7,907 nucleotides of DNA from an uncultured Christensenella sp. GTDB lineage: Bacteria > Bacillota > Clostridia > Christensenellales > Borkfalkiaceae. The position numbers were made by a program, and so were the translations under genes. Location: assembly GCA_910585235.1 (NCBI GenBank), contig CAJUCM010000028.1, positions 10,558 through 18,464 on the forward strand, given 5' to 3'. Shown here piece by piece: positions 1-7,051 of this stretch. Below the pieces are notes generated by a model that saw only the letters and a list, made by a program, of their open reading frames with translations, did not search any database and had not been told where the DNA came from. Each line of letters begins with the position of its first letter. Position 1 is the stretch's first letter.

Positions 1-336
1 ATCGAAGCGGCGGAGCGTGAAAAAATTTCCGTGGATAAACTTGAAGCGATGACGGCGGTCTGCTCCGTCGGACTCGATATGATCGCAATTCCCGGCAATA
101 CGCCCGACGCAACGATTTCCGCAATGATCGCGGATGAGGCGGCGATCGGCATGATCAACAATAAGACGACGGCGGTACGCGTGATTCCCGTTCCGGGGAA
201 AACGGTTGGCGACGAAGTGCAGTTCGGCGGACTGCTCGGAAGGGCGCCCGTTATGAAAGTACACGAGGGCGACGCAAGCAAATTTGTGGGACGCGGCGGA
301 CTGATCCCCGCGCCGATCCATAGTTTCAAAAATTGA
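1..336 (+). CDS. UPF0210/DUF711 family protein, C-terminal part (5' end outside window)
   Basis: An open frame runs from the first base to a TGA at 334-336, giving 111 residues of the C-terminus of a longer protein; the family is normally around 450 residues, so about three quarters lies upstream. Recognisable family signatures are the stretch MTAVCSVGLDMIAIPG, the segment NNKTTAVRVIPVPGK, EVQFGGLLGRAPVM, and the C-terminal GRGGLIPAPIHSFKN. UPF0210 proteins have a fold related to pyruvate formate-lyase/ribonucleotide reductase barrels, but I know of no established reaction, so no function is assigned. In many Firmicutes the gene follows a small ACT-domain gene (UPF0237); that region is not in the window. 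The GTG at 31 is internal, since the frame stays open and family-like upstream of it. The next gene, pepF, starts 19 bases after the stop, which suggests co-transcription. Family identity is from remembered motifs; the function is unknown. Confidence 0.85.
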   Translation: MEAAEREKISVDKLEAMTAVCSVGLDMIAIPGNTPDATISAMIADEAAIGMINNKTTAVRVIPVPGKTVGDEVQFGGLLGRAPVMKVHEGDASKFVGRGGLIPAPIHSFKN

Positions 337-340
337 TTTT

Positions 341-346
341 AGGAGA
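341..346 (+). promoter_or_regulatory. Shine-Dalgarno site for pepF
   Basis: AGGAGA lies about 10 bases upstream of the ATG at 356, within the 19-base gap after the UPF0210 stop. It supports that ATG as the pepF start and leaves no room for a separate promoter in the gap. Confidence 0.75.
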
Positions 347-355
347 TATAAAGAA

Positions 356-2125
356 ATGAAACGCAACGAAATCGACGAAAAATATTTGTGGAAAACTTCC
401 GATTTGTTTGAAAGCGACGAGGAATGGGAAAAAGCCTTTTCCAAACTTACCAATCCGCAGTTTGCAAAAAAATACAAAGGCACGCTGAACCGTGCGGAAA
501 ATATTCTTCATTATTTCCGTGCGGAAGAAGAGTATGAAACCGCTCTTCTGAAAGTATATCTTTATGCGCACATGAAGCATGACGAAGACGTGAGCGATTC
601 CAAGTACAGCTCCGCGTTGCAAAGGGTCATGCAGCTCTTTACCCGTCTCGGATCGGAAACGGCGTTTGCAATCCCCGAAATCTCTTCGCTCAAAGAGGAA
701 TATCTGACGGCGTTTGCCAAGGATAAATCCCTTTCCGATTACGATTATTTTTTCCTGCGGTTGCTGAAAAAGAAGAAGCATATTCTCTCGGAAAAAGAAG
801 AACGCATTCTTGCCGAGGTTCAGGAACCGCTTTCGACGGCTTACGATACTTTTGAAATGCTCGATAATGCGGAAGTTGATTTTCCCGAAATCGAATATGA
901 GGGTAAAAAACAGCGCCTCTCGCACGGGCTCTATTCCGTGATCCTCAACGGTGGAGACAGAAAAAAGCGTAAAGAGGCGTTTGAAAAATACTATTCCGCT
1001 TACCGCAAAATCGTCGGTACGCTTGCAACGACCTATTACGGAAACGTCAAACAGGACATCTTTTTCAAAAACGTGCGCGGATTCAATTCTTCTTTGGAGA
1101 TGGCGCTCTTCGAGGAAGACGTTGATGCAAGCGTCTATCAAAATCTCGTCAACTGTGTGAACGACGCGTCTCCCGTCATGCACCGCTATATGGCGCTCCG
1201 CAAAAAGATGATGGGGCTTGACGAAATGCATATGTACGATATTTATCCGCCTCTCGTAGAGAATGCCGATATGCGTCTTACCTATGAGGAGGCGTATGAA
1301 ACGGTACTCAAAGGGCTTGCTCCGCTTGGAGAAGAATATAACGCGCTTTTGAAAAAGGGCAGGGACGAGCGCTGGATCGACGTCTATGAAACGCCCGGCA
1401 AAAAGAGCGGCGCATATTCGACGGGCGTTTACGGGGTTCATCCGTTCGTGCTTTTGAATTATCAGAAAACGACGCACGACGTCTTTACGATCGCGCACGA
1501 AATGGGGCATTCGATGCACACCTATTTTTCCAACCGTACCCAACCGTATGCGAAAGCCGACTATAAAATTTTCGTTGCGGAAGTTGCGAGCACCGTCAAT
1601 GAAGTGTTGCTTCTCAAATATCTTTTGAATACGACGACGGATAAGAACTTGGAAAAGTATCTTGTCAGCTACTTCCTTGAAATGATTCGCACGACGCTCT
1701 TCCGTCAGACGCAGTTTGCCGAATTCGAGGAAAAGGCGCACGCAATGGCGGAGAAAGGTGAACCGCTCAACAAAGACAATCTTTCCGAACTCTATTACGG
1801 ACTGAACCGCAAGTATTACGGAGACGCGCTCTATCACGATAAGGAAATTGAAATCGAGTGGGCACGGATTCCCCATTTCTACCGTTCGTTCTACGTCTAT
1901 AAATATGCGACGGGAATTACGGCGGCAGTGGCGATTGCGAACAAAATTTTTTCCGAGGGCGAACCCGCCGTCAAAAAATACTTTGAATTTCTGTCGGGCG
2001 GAAGCAAGACCGATCCCGTATCCCTGCTTAAAATCGCGGGAGCGGATCTCACGAAGAAAGAGACGTTTGCAAGCGTCATGAAAGAATTTGAAGAGGCTCT
2101 TGAAAAACTCGAAAGCTACACCTAA
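356..2125 (+). CDS. pepF: Oligoendopeptidase F, M3 family zinc peptidase
   Basis: A 589-residue cytosolic metallopeptidase expected to hydrolyse short peptides (roughly 5 to 20 residues) and so help recycle peptides. The zinc site is clear: HEMGH at residues 381-385, with His381 and His385 as ligands and Glu382 as the catalytic base. Glu409 in FVAEVAST is the probable third ligand. The C-terminal part carries the family's substrate-side motif IPHFYRSFYVYKYATG, with His507 and Tyr509/Tyr513 in the positions usual for transition-state binding in M3 enzymes. The N-terminal ~190 residues match the helical oligopeptidase F N-domain; the M3 catalytic domain fills roughly residues 200-580. Length is close to the usual ~600 residues, with no signal peptide or membrane segment. 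The start is supported by AGGAGA ten bases upstream. It sits in a co-oriented series directly before dnaB, nine bases away; I see no functional link. Oddity: the coding strand contains no TTA, CTA or TCA codons, which leaves the opposite strand open along its whole length. Confidence 0.95.
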   Translation: MKRNEIDEKYLWKTSDLFESDEEWEKAFSKLTNPQFAKKYKGTLNRAENILHYFRAEEEYETALLKVYLYAHMKHDEDVSDSKYSSALQRVMQLFTRLGSETAFAIPEISSLKEEYLTAFAKDKSLSDYDYFFLRLLKKKKHILSEKEERILAEVQEPLSTAYDTFEMLDNAEVDFPEIEYEGKKQRLSHGLYSVILNGGDRKKRKEAFEKYYSAYRKIVGTLATTYYGNVKQDIFFKNVRGFNSSLEMALFEEDVDASVYQNLVNCVNDASPVMHRYMALRKKMMGLDEMHMYDIYPPLVENADMRLTYEEAYETVLKGLAPLGEEYNALLKKGRDERWIDVYETPGKKSGAYSTGVYGVHPFVLLNYQKTTHDVFTIAHEMGHSMHTYFSNRTQPYAKADYKIFVAEVASTVNEVLLLKYLLNTTTDKNLEKYLVSYFLEMIRTTLFRQTQFAEFEEKAHAMAEKGEPLNKDNLSELYYGLNRKYYGDALYHDKEIEIEWARIPHFYRSFYVYKYATGITAAVAIANKIFSEGEPAVKKYFEFLSGGSKTDPVSLLKIAGADLTKKETFASVMKEFEEALEKLESYT

Positions 2126-2129
2126 GGAG
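2124..2129 (+). promoter_or_regulatory. Shine-Dalgarno site for dnaB, overlapping the pepF stop
   Basis: AAGGAG overlaps the last two bases of the pepF TAA stop (2123-2125) and lies five bases before the dnaB ATG at 2135. Ribosomes finishing pepF would end directly on the dnaB loading site, so coupled translation is likely. Confidence 0.75.
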
Positions 2130-2134
2130 AAACT

Positions 2135-3580
2135 ATGGCAGTCAATCAGATGCCGCACAATTTAGACGCGGAGAAAGCGCTCCTCGGCTGTATTTTGATG
2201 GACGAAGAGGTGCAATCGGAAATTCTCGACGATCTCCATGCGGAAGATTTCTATCAGGAATCGCACCGCGAGATTCTCCGCGGTATGAAAGCCGTTCACG
2301 CGGCGGGCAAGGCGGTCGATATTGTCACTTTGACCGACAGACTTTCCGCCGACGACAAACTCAATGCGGCGGGCGGCGTCCAGTCGATCACGGAGATCGC
2401 AGAAAACGCGATTTCTTCCGTCAACTACAAGCAATATCTTGAAATTATCAAACGCGATTCCATGAACCGCAAACTCATCCGCGCTTCAAAGGACGTGATC
2501 GAGATGTGCATGAAGTCGCCCGAAGAAAAAGACGCGCTGGAATTTGCGGAAAAGAAAGTTTATGCGATTTCCCAGCAGGAAGAATCGACCGCGCTCAAAG
2601 GCTTAGAGGACGGCGTAGATGTTCAGGCGGTGCTCGACAGGATCGAACTGATTCAGACCAATCCCGATTCGGCGCGCGGCGTGGAGACGGGTTTTCCCCG
2701 CCTTGACCGCAAGACGAACGGTTTGCAGAAATCCGACCTCATCATTATTGCGGCGCGTCCGGGCGCCGGTAAAACTTCGTTTGCCATGAATATCGTGGAA
2801 CACGCCTGTCTGCAACGCGGAAAAGTTGCGGCGGTGTTCTCCCTCGAAATGTCGAGAAGGCAGTTGTTGCAGAGATTGCTCTGCGCCTATTCGGGCGTGA
2901 GCATGAAAAAAGCGAATACGCCCACGGCGGACGAGCGTTTGACGCCGGACGACTTCAAAAAATTATGGGCGGCAAGCGATAAGATCAAACACAGTAAAAT
3001 TTTTATCGACGATAAAACGAATATCACGGCGGGAGAAATTCTTTCAAAATGCCGTCGTTTGAAGAGTTCCGAGGGCAGGCTCGATCTTGTGATGATCGAC
3101 TATATCCAGCTGATGCAGGGGGACTCTGCGGGGAAGGGTTCTGCGGAGAACCGCCAGAAGGAAATTGCCGACATTACGCGCGGACTTAAAATCATGGCGA
3201 AAGAACTCGACGTTCCCGTCATTGCGCTTTCCCAGCTCAGGCGCTTTCAAGGGAAGGAGCCGCAACTTTCGGATCTCCGCGAATCGGGTGCGATCGAGCA
3301 GGACGCGGACATCGTCATGTTCATCAACCGTTTTGACCAGACTGCATCCAAAGAGGATATGAGCAGCGGTAAAGTCGTGGAGGGCGCTTCCGAACTGCAT
3401 ATTTCTAAATTCAGAAACGGCGAACCGGGGAGGATCCAGTTGCGCTTTATCGGTTCCAAAACAAAGTTTGTGGAAACCGATTTGCAGGGGCGTCCCGAAG
3501 AGGAACCGCAGTACATCAAGAAAAAACCTGATTGGGAGGAATCCTCCGAGGACGACGACGGGGATATTCCGATAGAATGA
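2135..3580 (+). CDS. dnaB: Replicative DNA helicase DnaB (DnaC in Bacillus nomenclature)
   Basis: A 481-residue hexameric 5'-3' helicase that unwinds DNA at the replication fork and recruits primase. The N-terminal domain (about 1-105) begins with the typical MPHNLDAEKALLGCIL pattern. After a linker helix comes the RecA-like motor (about 172-445): Walker A RPGAGKTS at 208-215 with Lys213, Walker B LVMIDYIQL with Asp322, the LSQL sensor segment around 365-368, the DLRESGAIEQDAD motif at 380-392, and KFRNG at 425-429, which corresponds to the KxRNG motif bearing the arginine finger. The loop between SQL and SDL (369-378) looks about four residues shorter than in the DnaB proteins I remember. 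The last ~25 residues form an acidic low-complexity tail. The start is fixed by an adjacent Shine-Dalgarno and the conserved N-terminus. The 3' end overlaps the next gene by four bases (ATGA). No intein or phage neighbours are seen, so this is most likely the chromosomal copy. Confidence 0.96.
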   Translation: MAVNQMPHNLDAEKALLGCILMDEEVQSEILDDLHAEDFYQESHREILRGMKAVHAAGKAVDIVTLTDRLSADDKLNAAGGVQSITEIAENAISSVNYKQYLEIIKRDSMNRKLIRASKDVIEMCMKSPEEKDALEFAEKKVYAISQQEESTALKGLEDGVDVQAVLDRIELIQTNPDSARGVETGFPRLDRKTNGLQKSDLIIIAARPGAGKTSFAMNIVEHACLQRGKVAAVFSLEMSRRQLLQRLLCAYSGVSMKKANTPTADERLTPDDFKKLWAASDKIKHSKIFIDDKTNITAGEILSKCRRLKSSEGRLDLVMIDYIQLMQGDSAGKGSAENRQKEIADITRGLKIMAKELDVPVIALSQLRRFQGKEPQLSDLRESGAIEQDADIVMFINRFDQTASKEDMSSGKVVEGASELHISKFRNGEPGRIQLRFIGSKTKFVETDLQGRPEEEPQYIKKKPDWEESSEDDDGDIPIE

Positions 3581-4596
3581 TCACGGAAATTTTAAGCCTT
3601 TCCCAAGAAGCTCTTGAAAAAGCCGAACGGTATATTTTGGCGGGCGAGGTCGTCGCGTTTCATACGGAGACCGTTTACGGACTGGGCGCAAACGCATTAA
3701 ACGATAAGGCGGTGCAGAAGATATTCAGCCTGAAAGGGCGCCCCGCTGACAATCCTTTGATCGCGCACGTTCACAGCGGTTTCAACATCGGTCCGCTCGT
3801 TGATTTTATTCCCGAATATGCGGTCGCGCTCCAAAGAGCGTTTTTGCCGGGACCGCTGACGATGGTATATCCTTCGACGGCGAAAGTCAGCTCTTTTGTA
3901 TCGTGCGGATTGAATACGCTTGCGATCCGCGTGCCGTCGTCAAAGACGGCGCAGAAATTTTTGAAAAAGGTCGATCTGCCGATCGCGGCGCCGAGTGCAA
4001 ACCGCAGTAAACACGTTTCTCCCGTGACCGCAAAACACGTTTTTGACGATTTTAACGGAGAGATTCCGCTCATTCTCGACGGCGGGGACTGCGACGGCGG
4101 GATCGAAAGCACCGTTTTGGACTGCACGGGAAAAGACCCCGTGATTTTGCGCGAGGGACTTATCACGCGTGAAATGATCGCGGGCGTTGCAGGAAGATGC
4201 TTCGTCTATGAGCGGCGGGCGGGCGAAAAGCCCAAAAGTCCCGGAATGGCTTATAAGCATTACGCGCCTAAGTGCAGGACGGCATACTTTACGTTTGGAG
4301 AGCAGGAAAAAGCAATGCGGTTATACCGCGAAGAGGAAGAGCGGGGTGGAAAACCTTATTTTCTTGCGGAGAACGGCATTGCGGAAAAACTTGCGGTAAA
4401 CGGCTCAAATATTTTTTTACTCGGAAGAACGGGCGAAGAAATGGCGCGCAATCTCTATGCGCAACTGAGGCGGGCGGAACAGGAAGCGACGCTTCTGATC
4501 GGGATTGAACCGACGCTCCGCGGCGGAGTTATGGCGGGGGTTCTGAACCGCCTGACGCGTGCGTTCGGGATCGGAGCGTCAGAGGAAAGGAAATGA
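3577..4596 (+). CDS. tsaC: L-threonylcarbamoyladenylate synthase, long Sua5 form (YwlC/TsaC)
   Basis: This enzyme makes threonylcarbamoyl-AMP from threonine, bicarbonate and ATP, the first step of N6-threonylcarbamoyladenosine (t6A37) synthesis in ANN-decoding tRNAs. TsaB, TsaD and TsaE, which finish the job, are not in the window. The product is 339 residues, so it is the two-domain Sua5 type, not the ~200-residue TsaC/YrdC form. In the YrdC domain (about 10-205) I see TETVYGLGA at 30-38, the KxR motif (Lys53, Arg55) in SLKGRPADNPL, the SxN motif (Ser140, Asn142) in PSAN, and GGIESTVLD at 174-182. The linker SPGMAYKHYAP (221-231) is diagnostic for Sua5, followed by the C-terminal Sua5 domain to about 330. 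I chose the ATG at 3577, overlapping the dnaB stop as ATGA, over an in-frame ATG at 3532 because the extra 15 residues resemble nothing in the family and would be read from within dnaB. Only a weak GGGGA site precedes it, so translation probably depends on dnaB coupling. Confidence 0.94.
   Translation: MITEILSLSQEALEKAERYILAGEVVAFHTETVYGLGANALNDKAVQKIFSLKGRPADNPLIAHVHSGFNIGPLVDFIPEYAVALQRAFLPGPLTMVYPSTAKVSSFVSCGLNTLAIRVPSSKTAQKFLKKVDLPIAAPSANRSKHVSPVTAKHVFDDFNGEIPLILDGGDCDGGIESTVLDCTGKDPVILREGLITREMIAGVAGRCFVYERRAGEKPKSPGMAYKHYAPKCRTAYFTFGEQEKAMRLYREEEERGGKPYFLAENGIAEKLAVNGSNIFLLGRTGEEMARNLYAQLRRAEQEATLLIGIEPTLRGGVMAGVLNRLTRAFGIGASEERK
4581..4590 (+). promoter_or_regulatory. Shine-Dalgarno site for the ywlE-like gene, inside tsaC
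   Basis: The purine run AGAGGAAAGG in the last codons of tsaC precedes the ATG at 4593, with the AGAGGA core six bases away. It supports the four-base ATGA overlap with tsaC as a real start. Confidence 0.65.
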
Positions 4597-5042
4597 AATA
4601 CCAGAAAATCGTGTTTGTGTGTTCGGGAAATACCTGCCGTTCTCCCATGGCAGAGGCGGCGTTCCGCAAAGAACTCAAACGCAGAAAAATTGCATGGTAT
4701 CGCGTGCAGTCTGCGGGTGTGAACGCGAAAGAGGGTACGCCAATGAATGCGGAGGCGCAAAAAGCGCTTTCCGAGGCAAAAATTCCCTTTTCCGAAACGT
4801 TCAAAAGCAAACGGCTGACGCAGAAGACGGTGGAAGAGGCGATCGCCGTCATTTGTATGACGCGCGATTTATGCGATCTGATTCCGGGGAAAAACGTGAT
4901 GAGTTTTTACGAATTAACGGGCAAGGATATTCCCGATCCGTTCGGACAGGGGATTGACGCATACAGAGTGACTTTACGCAAAATACGCGAATGTATTCCG
5001 ACGATCATCGGTCGCCTCGGATTGGAAGTGAAAGAGGATTAA
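4593..5042 (+). CDS. ywlE: Low-molecular-weight phosphatase family, probable protein-arginine phosphatase (YwlE-like)
   Basis: A 149-residue cytosolic phosphatase of the low-molecular-weight PTP fold. The P-loop CSGNTCRS at 10-17 supplies the nucleophile Cys10 and phosphate-binding Arg16; the general acid is Asp115 in the DPFG motif (115-118). Family knowledge: tyrosine phosphatases of this fold usually have Ile after the P-loop Asn (GNICRS), while Bacillus-type YwlE has Thr there (GNTCRS), a residue shown to select phosphoarginine. Here it is Thr14, so I infer removal of phosphate from protein arginines, opposing McsB kinase and the ClpCP degradation tag. McsA, McsB and ClpC are not in this window, so the physiological pairing is unproven. 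The gene overlaps tsaC by four bases and is followed 12 bases on by rpiB, matching the ywlC - ywlE - ywlF order of Bacillus (there with ywlD inserted). The alternative is a general low-molecular-weight tyrosine phosphatase. Confidence 0.88.
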   Translation: MKYQKIVFVCSGNTCRSPMAEAAFRKELKRRKIAWYRVQSAGVNAKEGTPMNAEAQKALSEAKIPFSETFKSKRLTQKTVEEAIAVICMTRDLCDLIPGKNVMSFYELTGKDIPDPFGQGIDAYRVTLRKIRECIPTIIGRLGLEVKED

Positions 5043-5043
5043 A

Positions 5044-5049
5044 AGAGGT
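5044..5049 (+). promoter_or_regulatory. Shine-Dalgarno site for rpiB
   Basis: AGAGGT lies in the 12-base gap, five bases before the ATG at 5055. The gap is too short for an independent promoter. Confidence 0.65.
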
Positions 5050-5054
5050 GTGAT

Positions 5055-5507
5055 ATGAAAATAGCGCTTTGTTGCGATCACGGCGGACTGTATCTTAAAA
5101 ACGCCGTCATCGAATATCTTGAAAAGAACGGATACGAAATAAAGGATTTCGGCACGACGAATGAAAATTCGTGCGACTATCCCGACTTTGCGCTTCTTGC
5201 GGCGGAAGCGGTGAAAAACGGAGAATGCGATCGCGGAATCTTCGTCTGTACGACGGGGATCGGGATCAGCATTGCCGCCAATAAAGTGCCTGGGATCCGC
5301 TGTGCGCTTTGCAGTGAGCCGCTCTCCGCGCGCATGACGCGCGAACACAATGACGCGAACGTGCTCGCGCTCGGCGGGGGATATACGGGGGTCAATCTTG
5401 CGCGGGAAATCGTGCGCGTCTTTTTGGAAACGCCGTTTTCGCAGGGAGAGAATCACAAGCGGAGGATTGATAAGATTTCCGCAATCGAAAAAAAGTACAA
5501 TAAATAG
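5055..5507 (+). CDS. rpiB: Ribose-5-phosphate isomerase B (RpiB/LacAB family)
   Basis: A 150-residue soluble enzyme that interconverts ribose 5-phosphate and ribulose 5-phosphate in the non-oxidative pentose phosphate pathway. The N-terminal CCDHGG has Asp8 and His9, and the catalytic loop CTTGIGISIAANK begins with Cys65, the base of cysteine-type RpiB enzymes, followed by Thr67. REHNDANVLALGG has His98 and Asn99, used in ring opening and binding. The C-terminal HKRRIDKI supplies basic residues (including Arg137) for the phosphate. Length matches the family. LacA/LacB galactose 6-phosphate isomerase subunits share this fold, but they come as a pair next to lactose or tagatose genes, and none is present here. 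The neighbourhood (tsaC, ywlE) is the conserved Firmicute setting of ywlF/rpiB, which favours RpiB. The start has AGAGGT just upstream. It is probably co-transcribed with its neighbours. Confidence 0.93.
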   Translation: MKIALCCDHGGLYLKNAVIEYLEKNGYEIKDFGTTNENSCDYPDFALLAAEAVKNGECDRGIFVCTTGIGISIAANKVPGIRCALCSEPLSARMTREHNDANVLALGGGYTGVNLAREIVRVFLETPFSQGENHKRRIDKISAIEKKYNK

Positions 5508-5510
5508 GAA

Positions 5511-5516
5511 GAGGAG
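5511..5516 (+). promoter_or_regulatory. Shine-Dalgarno site for the DUF1538 gene
   Basis: GAGGAG, within a longer purine run, stands five bases before the ATG at 5522 in a 14-base intergenic gap. It is the strongest ribosome site in the second half of the window and fixes the start. Confidence 0.75.
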
Positions 5517-5521
5517 ATCAC

Positions 5522-7051
5522 ATGACGAAAGCGTTGAAAGACAAAATAATCGAATCGTTGACTTCGATTTTGCCGATCGCGCTGATTGTCGTCGTTTTGT
5601 CCGTGGCGTTTGCGCCGTTGGACACGGGGACGTTCGCATTATTTACGGTCGGCGTATTATTGCTCATTATCGGAATGGGTTGTTTTACGTTGGGCGCGGA
5701 TAGATCCATGACCGTCATTGGCGAAAAAATCGGTTCGGCAATGACGAAATCGCGTAAAATCTGGTTGATCGCGTTGCTTTCGTTTATCATCGGCATCATT
5801 GTGACGATCGCCGAACCGGATTTGCAGATCCTTGCCGAACAGGTCAAGACGGTGTCTGATAAAACGCCGCTCGGCAATTATTTGTTGATCATTACGGTTG
5901 CGGTGGGCGTGGGCATTTTTCTCATGTTTGCCATGCTCAGGATCGTGTTCAGGATCCGCCTTTCTATTCTGCTCATCGTCTTTTATCTTGCCGCGTTCGT
6001 AACGGCGATTTTCGTGCCGGAGGGGTTCTGGTCGGTCTCCTTTGACGCGGGCGGCGTTACGACGGGTCCCATGACCGTGCCGTTTATCATGTCTCTCGGC
6101 GTCGGCGTGGCGTCGATCAGAAGCGATCGGAAAGGGCAGTCCGATTCGTTCGGTTTGGTCGCGCTTTCGAGTATCGGACCGATCATTGCGGTGCTGACGC
6201 TCGGTATCATCTTCAATATTACCGAAGTAGATTATCCCTATGACGCGCTGGTTCCCGTATCGAATACCCGCGGCGTGTTTTTTGAGTACCTGTACGGATT
6301 CGGCGATTATGCGCTTGAAGTATTGATTGCGATCGCGCCCATCATTGTGTTCTTTTTGGTGTTCCAGCTTTCGACGCGGGCGTTCCATAAACGGCAGATC
6401 GCGAAAATATTTATCGGATTCGGTTATACTTTTATCGGGCTTGTCGTTTTCCTGACGGGCGCGAACGTCGGATTTATGCCCGTCGGCAGACAGATCGGGG
6501 AGTCGCTCGCGGGGCTTTGGGGCGGATGGCTGTTGATTCCCGTCGGCATGGTGATCGGCTATTTCGTCGTCGCCGCGGAGCCTGCCGTTCACGTTCTGAA
6601 CAAACAGGTGGAGAGGACTTCGGCGGGCGCGATCAGCTCTAAAACGATGAAGTACGGCTTATGCGTCGGCGTCAGCGTTGCGATCGGGCTTGCAATGACG
6701 AGAATTTTAACGGGGATCAATATCATGTGGATCCTTCTCCCCGGATACTCGATCGCGCTGATTCTGACGTTATTTACGCCGCCTATGTTCACGGGTATTG
6801 CGTTTGACTCTGGCGGGGTTGCGAGCGGCGCGATGGTTTCTTCGTTCGTACTGCCTATGGCGATCGGCGCGTGCAGCGTGCTCGATCCGACGGCGATCAT
6901 GACGCAGGCGTTCGGGTGCGTTGCGTTCGTTGCGCTGGCTCCGCTTATTACCATTCAGATTTTGGGCATTGCCTATAAGCAAAAGACAAAGAAAATAAAG
7001 CGCACGTTCCTCGCGGTCAGAGACAGAGTCCTCGAATACGAGGTGGATTGA
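5522..7051 (+). CDS. DUF1538 family polytopic membrane protein, two tandem repeats; putative transporter
   Basis: A 509-residue integral membrane protein with about 12 hydrophobic segments (approximately 14-32, 40-58, 80-97, 118-138, 147-166, 211-231, 264-284, 296-313, 335-352, 377-394, 402-419, 460-483) and two glycine-rich segments (173-197 and 427-451) that might re-enter the membrane. It is built from two collinear repeats about 255 residues apart: GADRSMTVIGEKIG (58-71) pairs with GANVGFMPVGRQIG (313-326), AEPDLQIL (97-104) with AEPAVHVL (352-359), and FDAGGVTTGPM (174-184) with FDSGGVASGAM (428-438). Paired acidic residues Glu98/Glu353 and Asp175/Asp429 sit in otherwise hydrophobic surroundings and are candidates for a substrate or ion site. 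I recognise the DUF1538 family; I know of no proven substrate. The repeat architecture and the coupled downstream P-II-like gene suggest a transporter or channel under P-II control, which is inference. The C-terminus is a short charged cytosolic-looking tail. The stop overlaps the next start by one base. Confidence 0.85.
   Translation: MTKALKDKIIESLTSILPIALIVVVLSVAFAPLDTGTFALFTVGVLLLIIGMGCFTLGADRSMTVIGEKIGSAMTKSRKIWLIALLSFIIGIIVTIAEPDLQILAEQVKTVSDKTPLGNYLLIITVAVGVGIFLMFAMLRIVFRIRLSILLIVFYLAAFVTAIFVPEGFWSVSFDAGGVTTGPMTVPFIMSLGVGVASIRSDRKGQSDSFGLVALSSIGPIIAVLTLGIIFNITEVDYPYDALVPVSNTRGVFFEYLYGFGDYALEVLIAIAPIIVFFLVFQLSTRAFHKRQIAKIFIGFGYTFIGLVVFLTGANVGFMPVGRQIGESLAGLWGGWLLIPVGMVIGYFVVAAEPAVHVLNKQVERTSAGAISSKTMKYGLCVGVSVAIGLAMTRILTGINIMWILLPGYSIALILTLFTPPMFTGIAFDSGGVASGAMVSSFVLPMAIGACSVLDPTAIMTQAFGCVAFVALAPLITIQILGIAYKQKTKKIKRTFLAVRDRVLEYEVD
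7040..7047 (+). promoter_or_regulatory. Shine-Dalgarno site for the P-II-like gene, inside the DUF1538 gene
   Basis: GAGGTGGA in the last codons of the membrane protein gene lies three bases before the ATG at 7051, which shares its A with the upstream TGA stop. This arrangement implies coupled translation and a controlled ratio of the two proteins. Confidence 0.65.

Noticed and set aside
326..2158. A 610-codon open frame on the minus strand covering all of pepF
   Set aside because: It is in exact codon register with pepF and exists because pepF lacks TTA, CTA and TCA codons. Its product is rich in Phe, Arg and Ile without recognisable motifs, its GTG start has no ribosome site, and pepF itself has full catalytic motifs.
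3535..3547. GGAGGA-A-TCCTCC near-palindrome in the dnaB tail, containing a strong Shine-Dalgarno-like core
   Set aside because: It is 37 bases from the tsaC start with no start codon at a usable distance, and it encodes part of the acidic DnaB tail; the symmetry is too short to claim regulation.
3532..3576. Upstream in-frame ATG for tsaC at 3532
   Set aside because: It would add 15 Gly/Arg-rich residues read from inside dnaB that do not match the family; the ATG at 3577 forms a standard ATGA overlap and begins a normal Sua5 N-terminus.
5327..5343. Perfect six-base hairpin CGCGCG-CATGA-CGCGCG
   Set aside because: It lies in the middle of rpiB, encodes conserved residues around Arg93-Arg96, and has no following T-run, so it is not a terminator.
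5467..5501. TTGATA and TACAAT before the DUF1538 gene as a possible promoter
   Set aside because: The spacing is 23 bases instead of about 17, no extended -10 is present, and both elements lie within the last rpiB codons.
5657..6592. A 311-codon minus-strand open frame within the DUF1538 gene
   Set aside because: The product is a low-complexity Arg/Asp/His-rich shadow of a hydrophobic membrane protein, with no motif and no independent start signal.
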